From positions 33,277,001 through 33,341,000 of the forward strand of contig NC_091677.1 in the NCBI RefSeq assembly GCF_042453785.1: 64,000 nt of DNA, read 5' to 3'. Source of the stretch: Malus domestica. Taxonomy: Eukaryota; Streptophyta; Magnoliopsida; Rosales; Rosaceae. Positions 45,179 through 58,986 of this stretch are shown here, one piece after another. Both the position numbers and the translations under genes were made by a program. Below the pieces are notes generated by a model. The model made no database searches. It had not been told where the DNA came from and worked only from the letters and a program-made list of their open reading frames with translations. The stretch's first letter is position 1. Each line of letters starts with the position of its first letter.

Positions 45179-45183
45179 TTAAG

Positions 45184-45500
45184 TAACATTATTTATGGAA
45201 TCTAAGTTACTATTTTTGAAATCTAAGTTACTATTTCTGAAATCTAAGTTACTGTTTCTGGAATCTAAGTCACTGTTTCTGGATCCAAATGAAATAGACA
45301 CACTGTTTCTTAAATATAAGCTAGAAAAAAAATAGTGGAATTCACTGTATTTGAATTCAAAGAAAAATAAGCTCCCTGTTTCTTAAATATAATCAACTGA
45401 TGCATGAAAGAAAAGAAACAGTCAAAGGTTAAATATAGTCAATTGTTTTTAAAACATAGACTGTTTCTAAAATTTAAGTCACTGTTTCTAGATTTTGGTT
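45184..45500. repeat. Minisatellite of about 22 bp, degenerate
   Basis: Repeats of the form 'gaatctaagttactgtttct' run at 45195-45290 and then decay. The matching left part ('actgtttctggattttaag') lies before the LARD-like element at 38388-38409, so the element is inserted inside the array. Confidence 0.65.
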
Positions 45501-46446
45501 CTTTTCTTAACAAACACTATATCTGATATTTTTTCTTTTTAGAAACAATGTTATGTTTTGAGTTCTCCAGAAACAGTTTTATATTTTGGTTATTTTTTTC
45601 CAGACACTTTTTTGCCAGTTTTTGCCATGAAACTTTTTTGAACTTGTTTCAGCGACTTTGTTCTGTTGAATGCTTCATTTTTCAACTTTTATTTGGTTGT
45701 TCTTGAAATGAGGGAATTCAATTTGATAGGAAGACATGAAGTTATTATGACGGTTTCGTGCTAGGTTAAGGTTGGTGAAGAGTCAGGACAATATCGAATC
45801 ATTTAGGGATATTTACGAAAGTGTAGATTTGTAGCGGGTTGGGCTTGTAAGTTTGACCCGTGGACAATAGTTTTGGATGATTTTTTATTAAACTTTGAGC
45901 CATTTTGGTTAAATAACATTTTGGGATGATTTTTGATTAAATATTTGTTAGCCCAAACCCTTTTCGTTAAAGCTCCCTAACAAAGAATAATTCATACAAT
46001 AACTCATTGAAACCATCAATTAATATTAGTTCATTTTTCAACGCAACATAAAAACAAATGCCAAACCAAATCTTGATAAAATCATAATAGGTATGACTTA
46101 ATCAATTCATAACAAACGCTAAATCAACACATTAGAAATCGTGAAAGTTTTAACCTTAACTCAGAAACTACATGTAAAGCAATTTCCTAATTTTCCCAAC
46201 AATATAAAGCAAAAACTAATTAAATAAAGAAAAAAAACTACCTCGTTCCATGATAATACTCAATGAAGAAGACGATTTGAGGTAGAATAATTTTGCTCTT
46301 CAGCGGCGGCCATAGATATGTTTTGCTCCCATTTCGAAGTTCAATATATATAAGCAAAGAAATGACCGCTTTCTTAGTAACCCCAACCACGATGCTAAAA
46401 TAATATGTGGGCCTCACTAATCATATGTGGGCCTCAATATATTGAC
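45501..46446. other. Intergenic DNA
   Basis: About 0.9 kb of AT-rich sequence. No gene, RNA or mobile element could be supported. Confidence 0.5.
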
Positions 46447-46622
46447 GTCACCGGAGCATTTTAGAACTCGTCACCAGAGCATTTTAGAACTCATTTGGAT
46501 CCAAGAAGTACTTTTAAGTACTTTTTTAGAATTTACTTTGCACTGTTACTAAAGATTGGTTCTAAATCATTTTTACCAAAAACACTTTTAGTCATTTTAA
46601 AACCACATTTAAATAAGCTTTT
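46447..46622. repeat. 23-bp tandem duplication next to a 'gtgctttt'-family MITE
   Basis: Two 23-bp units of gtcacc(g/a)gagcattttagaactc lie at 46447-46469 and 46470-46492. They run into a degraded member of the MITE family of 3281-3499 (46489-46622), recognisable by 'gtacttttaagtactttt' and 'aaacacttttagtcatttt'. Confidence 0.55.
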
Positions 46623-46714
46623 AGTAATTTTACTGTGTAGGATGAAAAATGAAAGTAAATAGAACAACAAAACAGGGGCAAAAGAGTCATTCGCTGTTAA
46701 TAAACAATGATCAT

Positions 46715-46885
46715 GTGTTGAGTTTTTTTTTTTTTTGAACAAACGATATTATCTATAATAGTGGGGTGGAGAGTGGGCTAAGCCTCAAAATGGGCTAGCA
46801 ATAATGTGATTCAAATTCTCTTTTAACGATAATCGAACCTAAGACCTCTTACTTACAAATAAAGAGAAATACCTTGTGCTGAGTT
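46715..46885 (-). mobile_element. tRNA-like SINE, minus strand
   Basis: The A-rich tail reads as a T run at 46725-46735. The body includes 'aacaaacgatattatcta', 'ctcaaaatgggctagcaata' and a B-box-like complement 'aatcgaacctaagacc'. Near-identical flanks tgtg(t/c)tgagtttt at 46715 and about 46873 look like the target duplication. Related fragments are at 7180, 55985 and 62740-63160. Confidence 0.7.
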
Positions 46886-47389
46886 TTAGTATAGAAGAAT
46901 GTGGTGATTTTTTAGTTCTATATGTAAATAGAATTAAGCCTATTGTGTTCTAAAAAAGTAAAGATATCGTAAATCTCTTATTTACTAAACACCTAAAACG
47001 GTGTGCTCTACTATCTGCACTCAAGTTTGAATTTCTCTCCCCCCTACTTTAGATAAATTTTGTGTAACTATTATAAAAGAAATTGATTTTGGCCCTCTCA
47101 TAATCATATGCAAATGCAAATTTTGCTTTAATAAGATATTAATGGCCGTGTAATTCATTGGGTGTGAGCATCTGTTACCATTTTGCGCTAAACGCCCGAA
47201 GGAGATACTTTCCCAAAAATAAATATATTACAAGCTGCTGTTCTTACCACGCTGGCAGAAAGTTCCTTCACTTCCAAGTTTTAACAACCAACTGTTTTCA
47301 TTTAAAATAACAAAAAAGGCATTCGCTTCTAGTCTTCCAGACGGTTTCTGACGGGGTTTGTTCATTTTTTGGTCCGATCATCACGTCGC
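46886..47389. other. Intergenic DNA / distal 3' region of SPT4
   Basis: No coding feature. The part next to 47389 probably holds the SPT4 3' UTR on the minus strand. Confidence 0.45.
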
Positions 47390-48777
47390 TCATACACGCT
47401 TCGGCGGCACGTATTGCATCTGAGCATCTTCGCACATGTTCTGCAAATAGATGAACCAAATAAGAAGATTGACCAAAGAAAAACAATGGAGACAGAAAGT
47501 GTAAAGACCCAACAGCAATTCAATTAGCGCAAGAACTTCTAAACATGCCAATACAAGCGACCTCTACGGATTTGGAAAGTGCAATCGAGTGAACAAAGCA
47601 CATGGAAATCATCCGTGAATATCCTCCACACCCAGTACAAGAACTTTTAGACGATTAGATCTGTTGCACGTCTCAGGGATTGGCAAATTAAAGAACCAGC
47701 ACTGGGTTCTAGCAATCTTTCTTCTAAAGATGTGAGCATATGATAATCTAGTTCAACCATGCATACACAAAACACATACAAAAGCCATCCGTATCTGAGT
47801 GGACCGCTAAACACACTCCACAAGCTGGAACGTTTCACTCCTAATGTCTTACGGCAGCCTTTTCAGGTTACTTGCAAATTGGTCACAACCCAATCAACTG
47901 AAAATTGTATATCTTACAAGAAAAGAGCAAAAGCTTAATGTTACCTTCATGTCCTCGCTAAGAGTCTCCGAAACAGCGAGCGTGTAACAACCAGGAACAA
48001 ATTTTGCTGCCAAATACCAAAATACATGGGCAAATTTCACAGCCAATTTGTAAATCAATGCCACATTGTACGAATAACGTAGAGCATTTATAAGTCCGAA
48101 AAGCAAACAATTCAAGCACGGTGGGTTTCAGAAACTACAGAGTAAGCCACTACAATATCAAGTGTTAAAAGAATGCATAGGCAACTCAACAACGAAATTC
48201 AAGTGAACAAATTCCCAAAGCAAACTGAAATTGCACAAATTACAGAAAATAAAAAATTGAAAATGGTTGTCGAAAATCACTGTATAATTCAGTGGATGCA
48301 AAATCATGAAATAAACAAAATTTGTACCAATTCGGAGCCACCTCGCAGCCCAACTCCTACTCGGATCCATTACCGAGATGATCCTGAAATCCAAGCAATG
48401 CAATTTCCGATAACCAAAGAAAAAGAAACAAAAGATTCATAAAAAAAATCAAAATCGTCTCTGAGAACGAAAGTATAGACGGCGAACCCGTTGAAGTTAG
48501 GAGTGGTGCAATCGACGATGCGCTCGTTGTCGTCGTTCATGTCGAAGAAAGGGCAGTTCTCGCATCCATGTTCTCTGAACTGCATTTGCATTTGAATAAT
48601 GCAATCAGCAAAAACACTAAAACCTCTGTAAATTAAAACAAAAATTAAAGAGGAAAACGAAATGTAGAACCCTAAAACCTGATCGTAGGTCTTGACGAGG
48701 CGGCAACGGAGGCAAGCCCTAAGCTCGTGGCCGAAGCTCGTCGGAATCTGGGCCGGTTCCGGTTGCGCGTTCCTCAT
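47390..48777 (-). CDS. SPT4: Transcription elongation factor SPT4
   Basis: Small zinc-finger subunit of the SPT4-SPT5 (DSIF) complex, which clamps RNA polymerase II during elongation in the nucleus. Five exons (high to low): 48679-48777, 48488-48579, 48328-48383, 47945-48006, 47390-47440. They total 360 nt, 119 aa, the normal family length. The four zinc cysteines are present: C22 and C25 in RACLRC, and C39 and C42 in GCENCP. Also seen are the conserved TTPNFNGIISVMDPSRSWAA stretch over the exon 2-3 junction, PGCYTLAVSE, and the C-terminus MQYVPPKRV. Exon 4 joins as RIAKFVPG where a glycine is more usual, because the junction codon is GCA. A TATA box lies about 80 nt upstream of the ATG. No defects. 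Confidence 0.95.
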
Positions 48778-48852
48778 CTTCTTTCAGCAAAAGTAACAAC
48801 CACCACTGCACTCTTTTTTCGGTCGTCCAAAATAAATAAATAAAGAGAGTCC

Positions 48853-48863
48853 TTATTTATATA
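48853..48863 (-). promoter_or_regulatory. TATA box of SPT4
   Basis: The minus strand reads TATATAAATAA, about 80 nt upstream of the SPT4 ATG. Confidence 0.5.
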
Positions 48864-49455
48864 ATAGGGAAATTTGCAAAAAAGGCCACTGAAGTTTTTC
48901 AGTTTTGTGCATTTATCCTTCGCCTTAAATATGTTTTCAATTAACCACATAGACTTCAAACTAATTTTTTTTTTGGTGGAAAGTATTCCGGCTTCTTTGG
49001 TGGGTTGGTTGGGATAGGTTAGACCAATTAAAATGGATTGGAGTTCAGTCTTTTATTTGTTGTGTCAAATATGAGATGGATAAGATTGAACATGATATGT
49101 TATGAATCCGTAATAAAGTGAGTTATCTAACATATCCTTATACATGAGTTACAACTTACATGTCCATGTCAACACAATTCTATTCCCAAGGCTCAATTCC
49201 ATCTACCTACAAAACGAGCTGTCCAACTAAATGGCACCTTCGTTCACTTTCCAATTTTTATCCATAATTCTTTTAAAATTACTAAACGTCCCTTTTCAAG
49301 TGTGTACTGATAAACTCACAATCTTAATCCTACGGTAGGTGCTTTCGTTATAAATTATCTTTCACTGTTAGATTAAGATCGAATGCTTGGTGATCACAAT
49401 TTCTTAAACCGTAAAGTCTAGCAGAACGGAACTCTTATTTTATTGATATAGTTAA
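48864..49455. other. Intergenic DNA upstream of SPT4
   Basis: About 590 bp, AT-rich. It holds the upstream promoter of SPT4, and nothing else can be recognised. Confidence 0.5.
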
Positions 49456-49941
49456 GGTGCAAAAGAGTAAATTGTAGTTATAGTCTTTTAACTTTAATTC
49501 AATTGGAGCAATGGTCACTCAACTAAAAATCCATTACCATTGGTCCCTCAACTCATCAAAACGTGCAGCTATGGTCCCTTAACTAAAAAATTCATTACTA
49601 TTGATCCCTCAACTTTAATTCAACTAGAGAAATGGTCTTTTAACTTTAACCCAATTGTAGCAATGGTCCTTCCAACATAACTCGTTTTGACAAAAATTTT
49701 GACGTAGTTGACAAAAAAAACCATAATTACACACTTTGATGAGTTGAGAGACATTAATTATATAAATGATTATTCCAACCTAACTTATTTTGACAAAATT
49801 TTGACGAAATTGATGAAAATGATTATAGTAACACATTTTGATAAGTTGAGGGACCAATAGTAATGGATTTTTAGTTGAGGGACCATTGCTTCAATTTAAT
49901 TAAAGTTAATGGATCATTGCTACAATTTACTCAGTGCAAAA
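49456..49941. mobile_element. Long-TIR MITE with 9-bp duplication (MULE-derived)
   Basis: Body 49465-49932 (468 bp) with inverted arms of over 100 bp. It starts GAGTAAATTGTAG and ends CTACAATTTACTC, and inner blocks 'ggtccctcaact' appear inverted as 'agttgagggacc'. It is flanked by ggtgcaaaa (49456-49464) and agtgcaaaa (49933-49941), an 8/9 match. The TIR length and 9-bp duplication point to a Mutator-like origin. No transposase. Confidence 0.82.
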
Positions 49942-50241
49942 ATATTAAACTTGTCGTGCACCTATATATATATATTACAATGCTCAAATTAATTACATTT
50001 CTCCAGCGCAAGTGACTAAATTGGGGGTGGAAATTGGAGGCAAGTGCTCCCCACCCTTAACTTAAGTGATGACAATGCTCACCACCTTATTATTTACCGT
50101 TAAACAAGTATAAATCTCGAGACTTATACATGGATTAAAAAAAAGAATAATTTCTTTTCAATCATACATAACACTGTGTTACGAAAAAAAAACGACTGAG
50201 AATGAAAATAGAAAAATAAAACTAAAGTTTTATTCCTTCCT
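49942..50241. other. Intergenic DNA before the UGP 3' end
   Basis: 300 bp, no feature recognised beyond a short (TA)n stretch near 49965. Confidence 0.4.
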
Positions 50242-50424
50242 TCAAAAACCATAGAGCTTAACATGGTAACCTGCAAACACTACCAAACTCATGCAGCAAA
50301 AATTCAAAAAGCTTTTATTTCGCCATCGGAGTAAACAAGCACGGCACAACCATCCCTCCCTCGACTCCAACTTTAGCACGCTCTCCTGATGCGTAATGTC
50401 GAGATCCTCAGAGCCATTGATATC
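50242..50424 (-). other. Relic last exon of UGP, now 3' of the stop
   Basis: Behind a good acceptor (ctgcag at 50425) the minus strand encodes DINGSEDL, matching the closing residues of plant UGPase (..INGPEDL/I then stop). The usual stop is absent, and the frame runs on for about 52 more codons to 50242. Because the previous exon ends in TAG, this exon is probably 3' UTR now, unless an alternative donor at 50580 is used. Confidence 0.6.
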
Positions 50425-50526
50425 CTGCACCAACAGTTAGAGTACACAATTACCACGTATAAAACAGCGACGACCATCAACATATTTTGTAACATACGAC
50501 GGTCTAGATTCATTGTCTTGTTTTAC

Positions 50527-54657
<4,131 letters not shown>

Positions 54658-54772
54658 TAGTGAAGCAGCGCGAGAGCTTCAAAATTCTTTGAGAGAGAGA
54701 GATGAATGTGATATGCGCTGTGTGAACGTTGAGGAGTGAGAGTGACACCGATATTTGAAAATTTGCTGTCTG

Positions 54773-54780
54773 TATTTATA
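54773..54780 (-). promoter_or_regulatory. TATA box of UGP
   Basis: The minus strand reads TATAAATA, about 116 nt upstream of the ATG. The leader is purine/pyrimidine-rich ('gagagagagagat' complement near 54690). Confidence 0.55.
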
Positions 54781-55338
54781 AGTGAGATTTAGGCAATGAA
54801 AAAATAAATTAAATTGACGTAAATAGTGGAAATTGGTAGTAATTTTTTGAAGGGTGGAACGAACATGCAGGCGAGCATAACGTTTTGGTTGTGCTTCGTC
54901 TAATCTCAGCAAATAGTGGCGCCTTTTTCCGGCAAAGGGGAAAGCGGACACCTCAATTCCCTTCCCCCACCGCACGAGTTTTGGGTTGACGTCCGATCCG
55001 CATCTGACCAACTGTCCGAACGTCGTTGCTAATGTTTAATCCTGAGAAATTTATTACCGCGACAAACACATCATCACGTTGCATTATAAATTTATATAAA
55101 ACTATTGCGCATTAGCCCATTACAGTTGTAATATCCATTAGGCCCGTTAAACTCTAGCTCTTTTTACGTGTTTAAGCAATTTTGCTCGTATGAATGAAGA
55201 ACTGGATGAAGAATATTGTTATTTTATTTCTTAGTTTCTTTGTGTTTCTTTTTTTCTCCTTTGTACAAAATGGGTTCCATCATGTGCAAGGATGTTTCAA
55301 CTAATCCTATTGTTTAATTAGTTGTATTATTTTTCTCC

Positions 55339-55473
55339 AGTAAGTGAAAAGTTTCATATTCGACTCACATAAATGATGATGACATATATTTATGTTGAGT
55401 TCAATATCAGTTAATGGATGATCATTGAATGGCTTAGCCTAGTATTGTAAAATATCGTTGTATAAAAAAATTA
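55339..55473 (+). mobile_element. SINE-like element
   Basis: It starts 'aagtgaaaagtttcatattcgactc' (degenerate B box) and ends with 'aaatatcgttgtataaaaaaa', the head and tail arrangement of the tRNA-derived SINEs elsewhere in the window. No clear target duplication. Confidence 0.5.
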
Positions 55474-55984
55474 TCAGTGAATGACATTATTGTTATAACA
55501 CGAATCTTTCATATGATATTAATACATAAAATTAGATGCTATAATATTGAGTTATTGATAATAGTAAAAATATTCTCTTAATCATCAAGTGATCAAAAAA
55601 TGTATACTCAGTAACTTTGAATTCGATATCAAGAGAAACAAATCATGAATATTTAATTAGTAGCTGATCAGGAAAACAGAACTCCGACGGGAACTACGGT
55701 TCTTATTCTCTCACGAGGACTTTCAATTTCAAATCAATTTTGCCGCGCCTATAGTTTAACACCTTTACTTTTGTTTTAGTTTTTCTTCTTTTCTTTTTTT
55801 TTTTTAATTCTGGTGTCTTTTCTAAGTTCGTCTTTTTCTATTTCTTGGTTACATGTATTGTATTTATCAGATATTTGGAGGCCCAAGGGAGGGGAACTTG
55901 ATATGTTTGGTGTTGTCCTACTACGTAGTTGTGTGCTTGGGTCTCATCTAAGTTTGGTCATTCTGTGCTACATAGTACTACGTA

Positions 55985-56112
55985 TTAGTAATATTTATTT
56001 TCATTGATAAGTAAAAGGTCTTAGAATCGATTCTTGTCAAATGCGATTTTGAACTACATTATTTCTAGCTTATTATGAGGCAAATTGTATAATATTGTTT
56101 GTTAAAAAAAAA
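55985..56112 (+). mobile_element. SINE of the 46729 family, plus strand
   Basis: 'gataagtaaaaggtcttagaatcgattctt' at the head, 'ctagcttattatgaggc' in the middle and 'ataatattgtttgttaaaaaaaa' at the tail match, in reverse, the element at 46715-46885. Confidence 0.6.
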
Positions 56113-58500
56113 ATTGATCATTCCCCTTTAATTAAAAATTTGCAAATGAAATTTAAAGTTACAGATCAATATTATAAATTGTGTGATCTTTATCATAATT
56201 TTCGAAATTTGAATTTTTTTTAAATTAAAATGCTCGTAAAATTTAATTGAGATAGTTTAAACAAAAAGTATTGGAATAAAAAAAAATTAACAAAAGAAGA
56301 AAGATTGAGGCCTAAATTCGTGGTTTTTGGCGGGTGGGTCCTCTTCTTGCTGCAGCTGTTATTGGACTGCCATGAGAGCGTGGGCCGGATCACTGGGCGC
56401 CCAACGGAGGGCCTCAGACTCAAAGGTAACATTTGGAACGTCTCGATGCAGGAAAATGCTGAAAAGTGATCAATATAAAATTTAATAATTAGTTTGCGTA
56501 GATAAGCCAACATGACGTCAGCTGATAGCGAAGTAGGTTTGACAAACGGATCATTTGTATTGTTTTTGTGTTATATTTGTTATCTTAATATGTCATGTCG
56601 TATCAAATCTATTATCTTAACGGTTCTTTAATTAGTGATCTAATAAAAACTTAATTCATTATTAAGTCGTGTCTTGTTATTTCGTGTTAGATTAACAAAT
56701 CACGAAAAACATTAGCATCCATTTTGTGAGCGATTCCTCTATTGTCTCCGGGTGTAAAGTTTATAGCAATAAAAATTTAAAAGTTTGTTAACGTAGTGAC
56801 ATCATACAAATGCCGCACAAAAAAAATGGGCGCATAAATTTCCAACTCCGATTTCAGCCACAAAGTGAATATCTAATCGAAAGATCTTGAGCCTCTCGTT
56901 GAAAGCTTCACTGGAGCCTTCCACGTTCTGCGACACATGGCAGGTCCTTATCGAATTTACCAAAACACCCTCCAAAACTTGTGGACAGAAACGATTTACT
57001 GTTATTAGCCATGGGCATGGGGCCCAGCTACACAAGAGCGGCCTAGAAGCATCGCCGCGCTCCTGCACACATGCCGGCGGACAGTAGAATTTGGGGCGGT
57101 CAGTGGAGATGACGTGGACAAAAGCGCATATAGAAAGAGAAAGTGCACCAAAACTCCTCAGTTTCAACTTTCAACCTCATCTCTTTTATTTTTATATTAC
57201 TTTATTTTATTTTATTTTTTTAATTATTAATTTGGATTTTTTACGTAATCCACAACTCTTGGCCTACCTTTTTGTTTCTCTGTCCCACTCGCTTGCTATT
57301 TTGGGTGCCGGATATTTTAGCGTTTATCCCACACCACAAAATATCATTCGCAACTTTTCTCTTTTTTTTAACAAGTATTATTGACATTTCAAAAATTTCG
57401 TTCTACATTTCTTACAAGTATATTTTTCCTTCTAAATATAGAAAGTTTGGAGTGTAAAATGAGAATTTTGAAGTATCAATAACAATTCCCCTTTTTTGTA
57501 TTTCGTTTTTGGAACTATCTTATATTTTATTTTATTTTGGAATTTTTTTGCCTTTTCACATGGTGATTCATGGTTGCTCCACCTTCTTGGTGCCCGTAGT
57601 GAAGTAGGGTACTCGCTTCATACAATTTCACCCTTGAAATTCATCTTTAGGATCGAGATATATTTAGATTTATGTATCCAGAGCTTATGAAATGAGAAAT
57701 CTGAACCACTCAATATCAGTCATAAAAACTTGAATAGCCTGAATCTCTTTATCTATCTCTTAACCATCCAAAATCCATTTTGTTTCTAGTAAGCTAGGCC
57801 TTAGTAAGCAAATCAAAGGAGTCGTCAAGCTGGGGCAAGTTAAGTTGGTTTTTAGCAACATCGATGAAGCGGAAAAAGCACCCTACTGTTGATAATTACT
57901 TTTTAAGTAATTTATATGTTGTCTAAGGTTTTAAGATCTCTCGGTTTCCGTGCTTTGAACACAAAAATTCAGACTGGATTTCAATCTATGTTATTATAGC
58001 ATTCTTTTTAACCCACAACATTCTAACTTTAAACCGTTTTCCTTTATTTTAGTATAATTTAGTGTAAAAAATCGTTTGTACTTACCAAATAAAAATGGAA
58101 GAAAGATAAGGGAATGATGATTTGGAAATTTTCATTCTCCAACTTTATCTAAAAGCTGAGTGATGATTTGGAAACTTTTGGAGAAGGAAGTGAGTTGGCT
58201 GATAAAGAAAGTGACGTGTGAGCCGTAAAAGCGCGAGTACAATAGCTCAACGTTTTCGCTGCGAGTAGAGCTTCTGGTATCCAGTGGCGTAAGTGGCCAT
58301 TGGTGGCTGAATTTTCTCGCACCAAGCGGAGGAAGTCAAGACAGACGCCCGCCACGTGCCGACGGCCTCCTTCATCGACAGCCACAAGATTCAATCGAAT
58401 TCCATCGAATTCTGGAGCTTTCTATTTTCTCACCAAAACAAAAAAATAATTAAAATTAAAAATACATAAAACAAATCCAAAAAGAGAAAAAAAACAACGA
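56113..58500. other. Intergenic DNA and distal promoter of the REVEILLE-like gene
   Basis: No supported gene: the ORFs here (up to 121 codons) lack any recognisable motif. A perfect G-box core CACGTG in gccacgtgcc lies at 58353-58358, about 630 nt upstream of the clock-gene ATG. G-boxes are common in light- and clock-regulated plant promoters. Function here is inference. Confidence 0.5.
58353..58358. promoter_or_regulatory. G-box (CACGTG) upstream of the REVEILLE-like gene
   Basis: Palindromic CACGTG with flanking GC/CC. A second ACGT-core element, tgacgtggc, is at 58507-58515. These are candidate bZIP/bHLH sites for light or clock input. Confidence 0.4.
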
Positions 58501-58986
58501 CGATTCTGACGTGGCACCTCCTGGTTTCTTCTATTTTTCTCATCACACACACTATTCACCACCATCTCTCTAAAGCACTCTCTCCCTCTAGAGCTTTCTC
58601 TCTCCTCCTCATTTGCCTTCTCCTTCTTTATTTCTCAGTATTTTTTCACTTGGGTTTTTGCCGTTTCTGCTATCCAAGTGAAACCCGGCTCTTGTTTTCT
58701 TCTCGGAAGCAAGAAATCGACTCCAATTTTTTAGGACCGGGTAGCTGTAGGAGACATGGAGGGCTTTTTGTGAGAGTCAGGTTTTAAGAAATGGACCGGA
58801 GAGCTCACAGAACCGGGTGGTTGAACCGAAAGAGTGTAGATTTATGAGTGTTTTCCTGCTGTATGAGTGTGGGGAAGACAGAGACAAGGTTTTGCTGTGG
58901 TTTTTGCAAGCTGAAGGAGTGAGGAGAAACGGTGTCGTATCGCGGAGAGTTGAGGGAGAGGTCAACTTTGCTTGGTGGGTTGCTTA

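Larger units (their letters stand above)
38405..45183 (-). mobile_element. Non-autonomous LTR retrotransposon (LARD-like, probably Gypsy-derived)
   Basis: LTRs at 38410-40053 (1644 bp) and 43538-45178 (1641 bp). Perfect 5-bp target duplication TTAAG at 38405-38409 and 45179-45183. A PBS for initiator tRNA-Met lies at 43523-43534 on the minus strand, 3 nt from the right LTR, and a G-rich polypurine tract at 40054-40066 abuts the left LTR, so the element runs right to left. In that orientation the LTR starts TGTAACACCC, and the region before it reads 'ggggacgaaatt', motifs I associate with plant Tekay/Del-type Gypsy elements. The 3.48-kb interior has no gag, protease, RT or integrase motif on either strand. 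The LTRs differ at roughly 30 sites, mostly C/T transitions, plus one 3-bp indel. Confidence 0.88.

Noticed and set aside
56802-57167. 121-codon minus-strand ORF
   Set aside because: No conserved motif and no splice or promoter context. Codon content looks random. A chance ORF is more likely.
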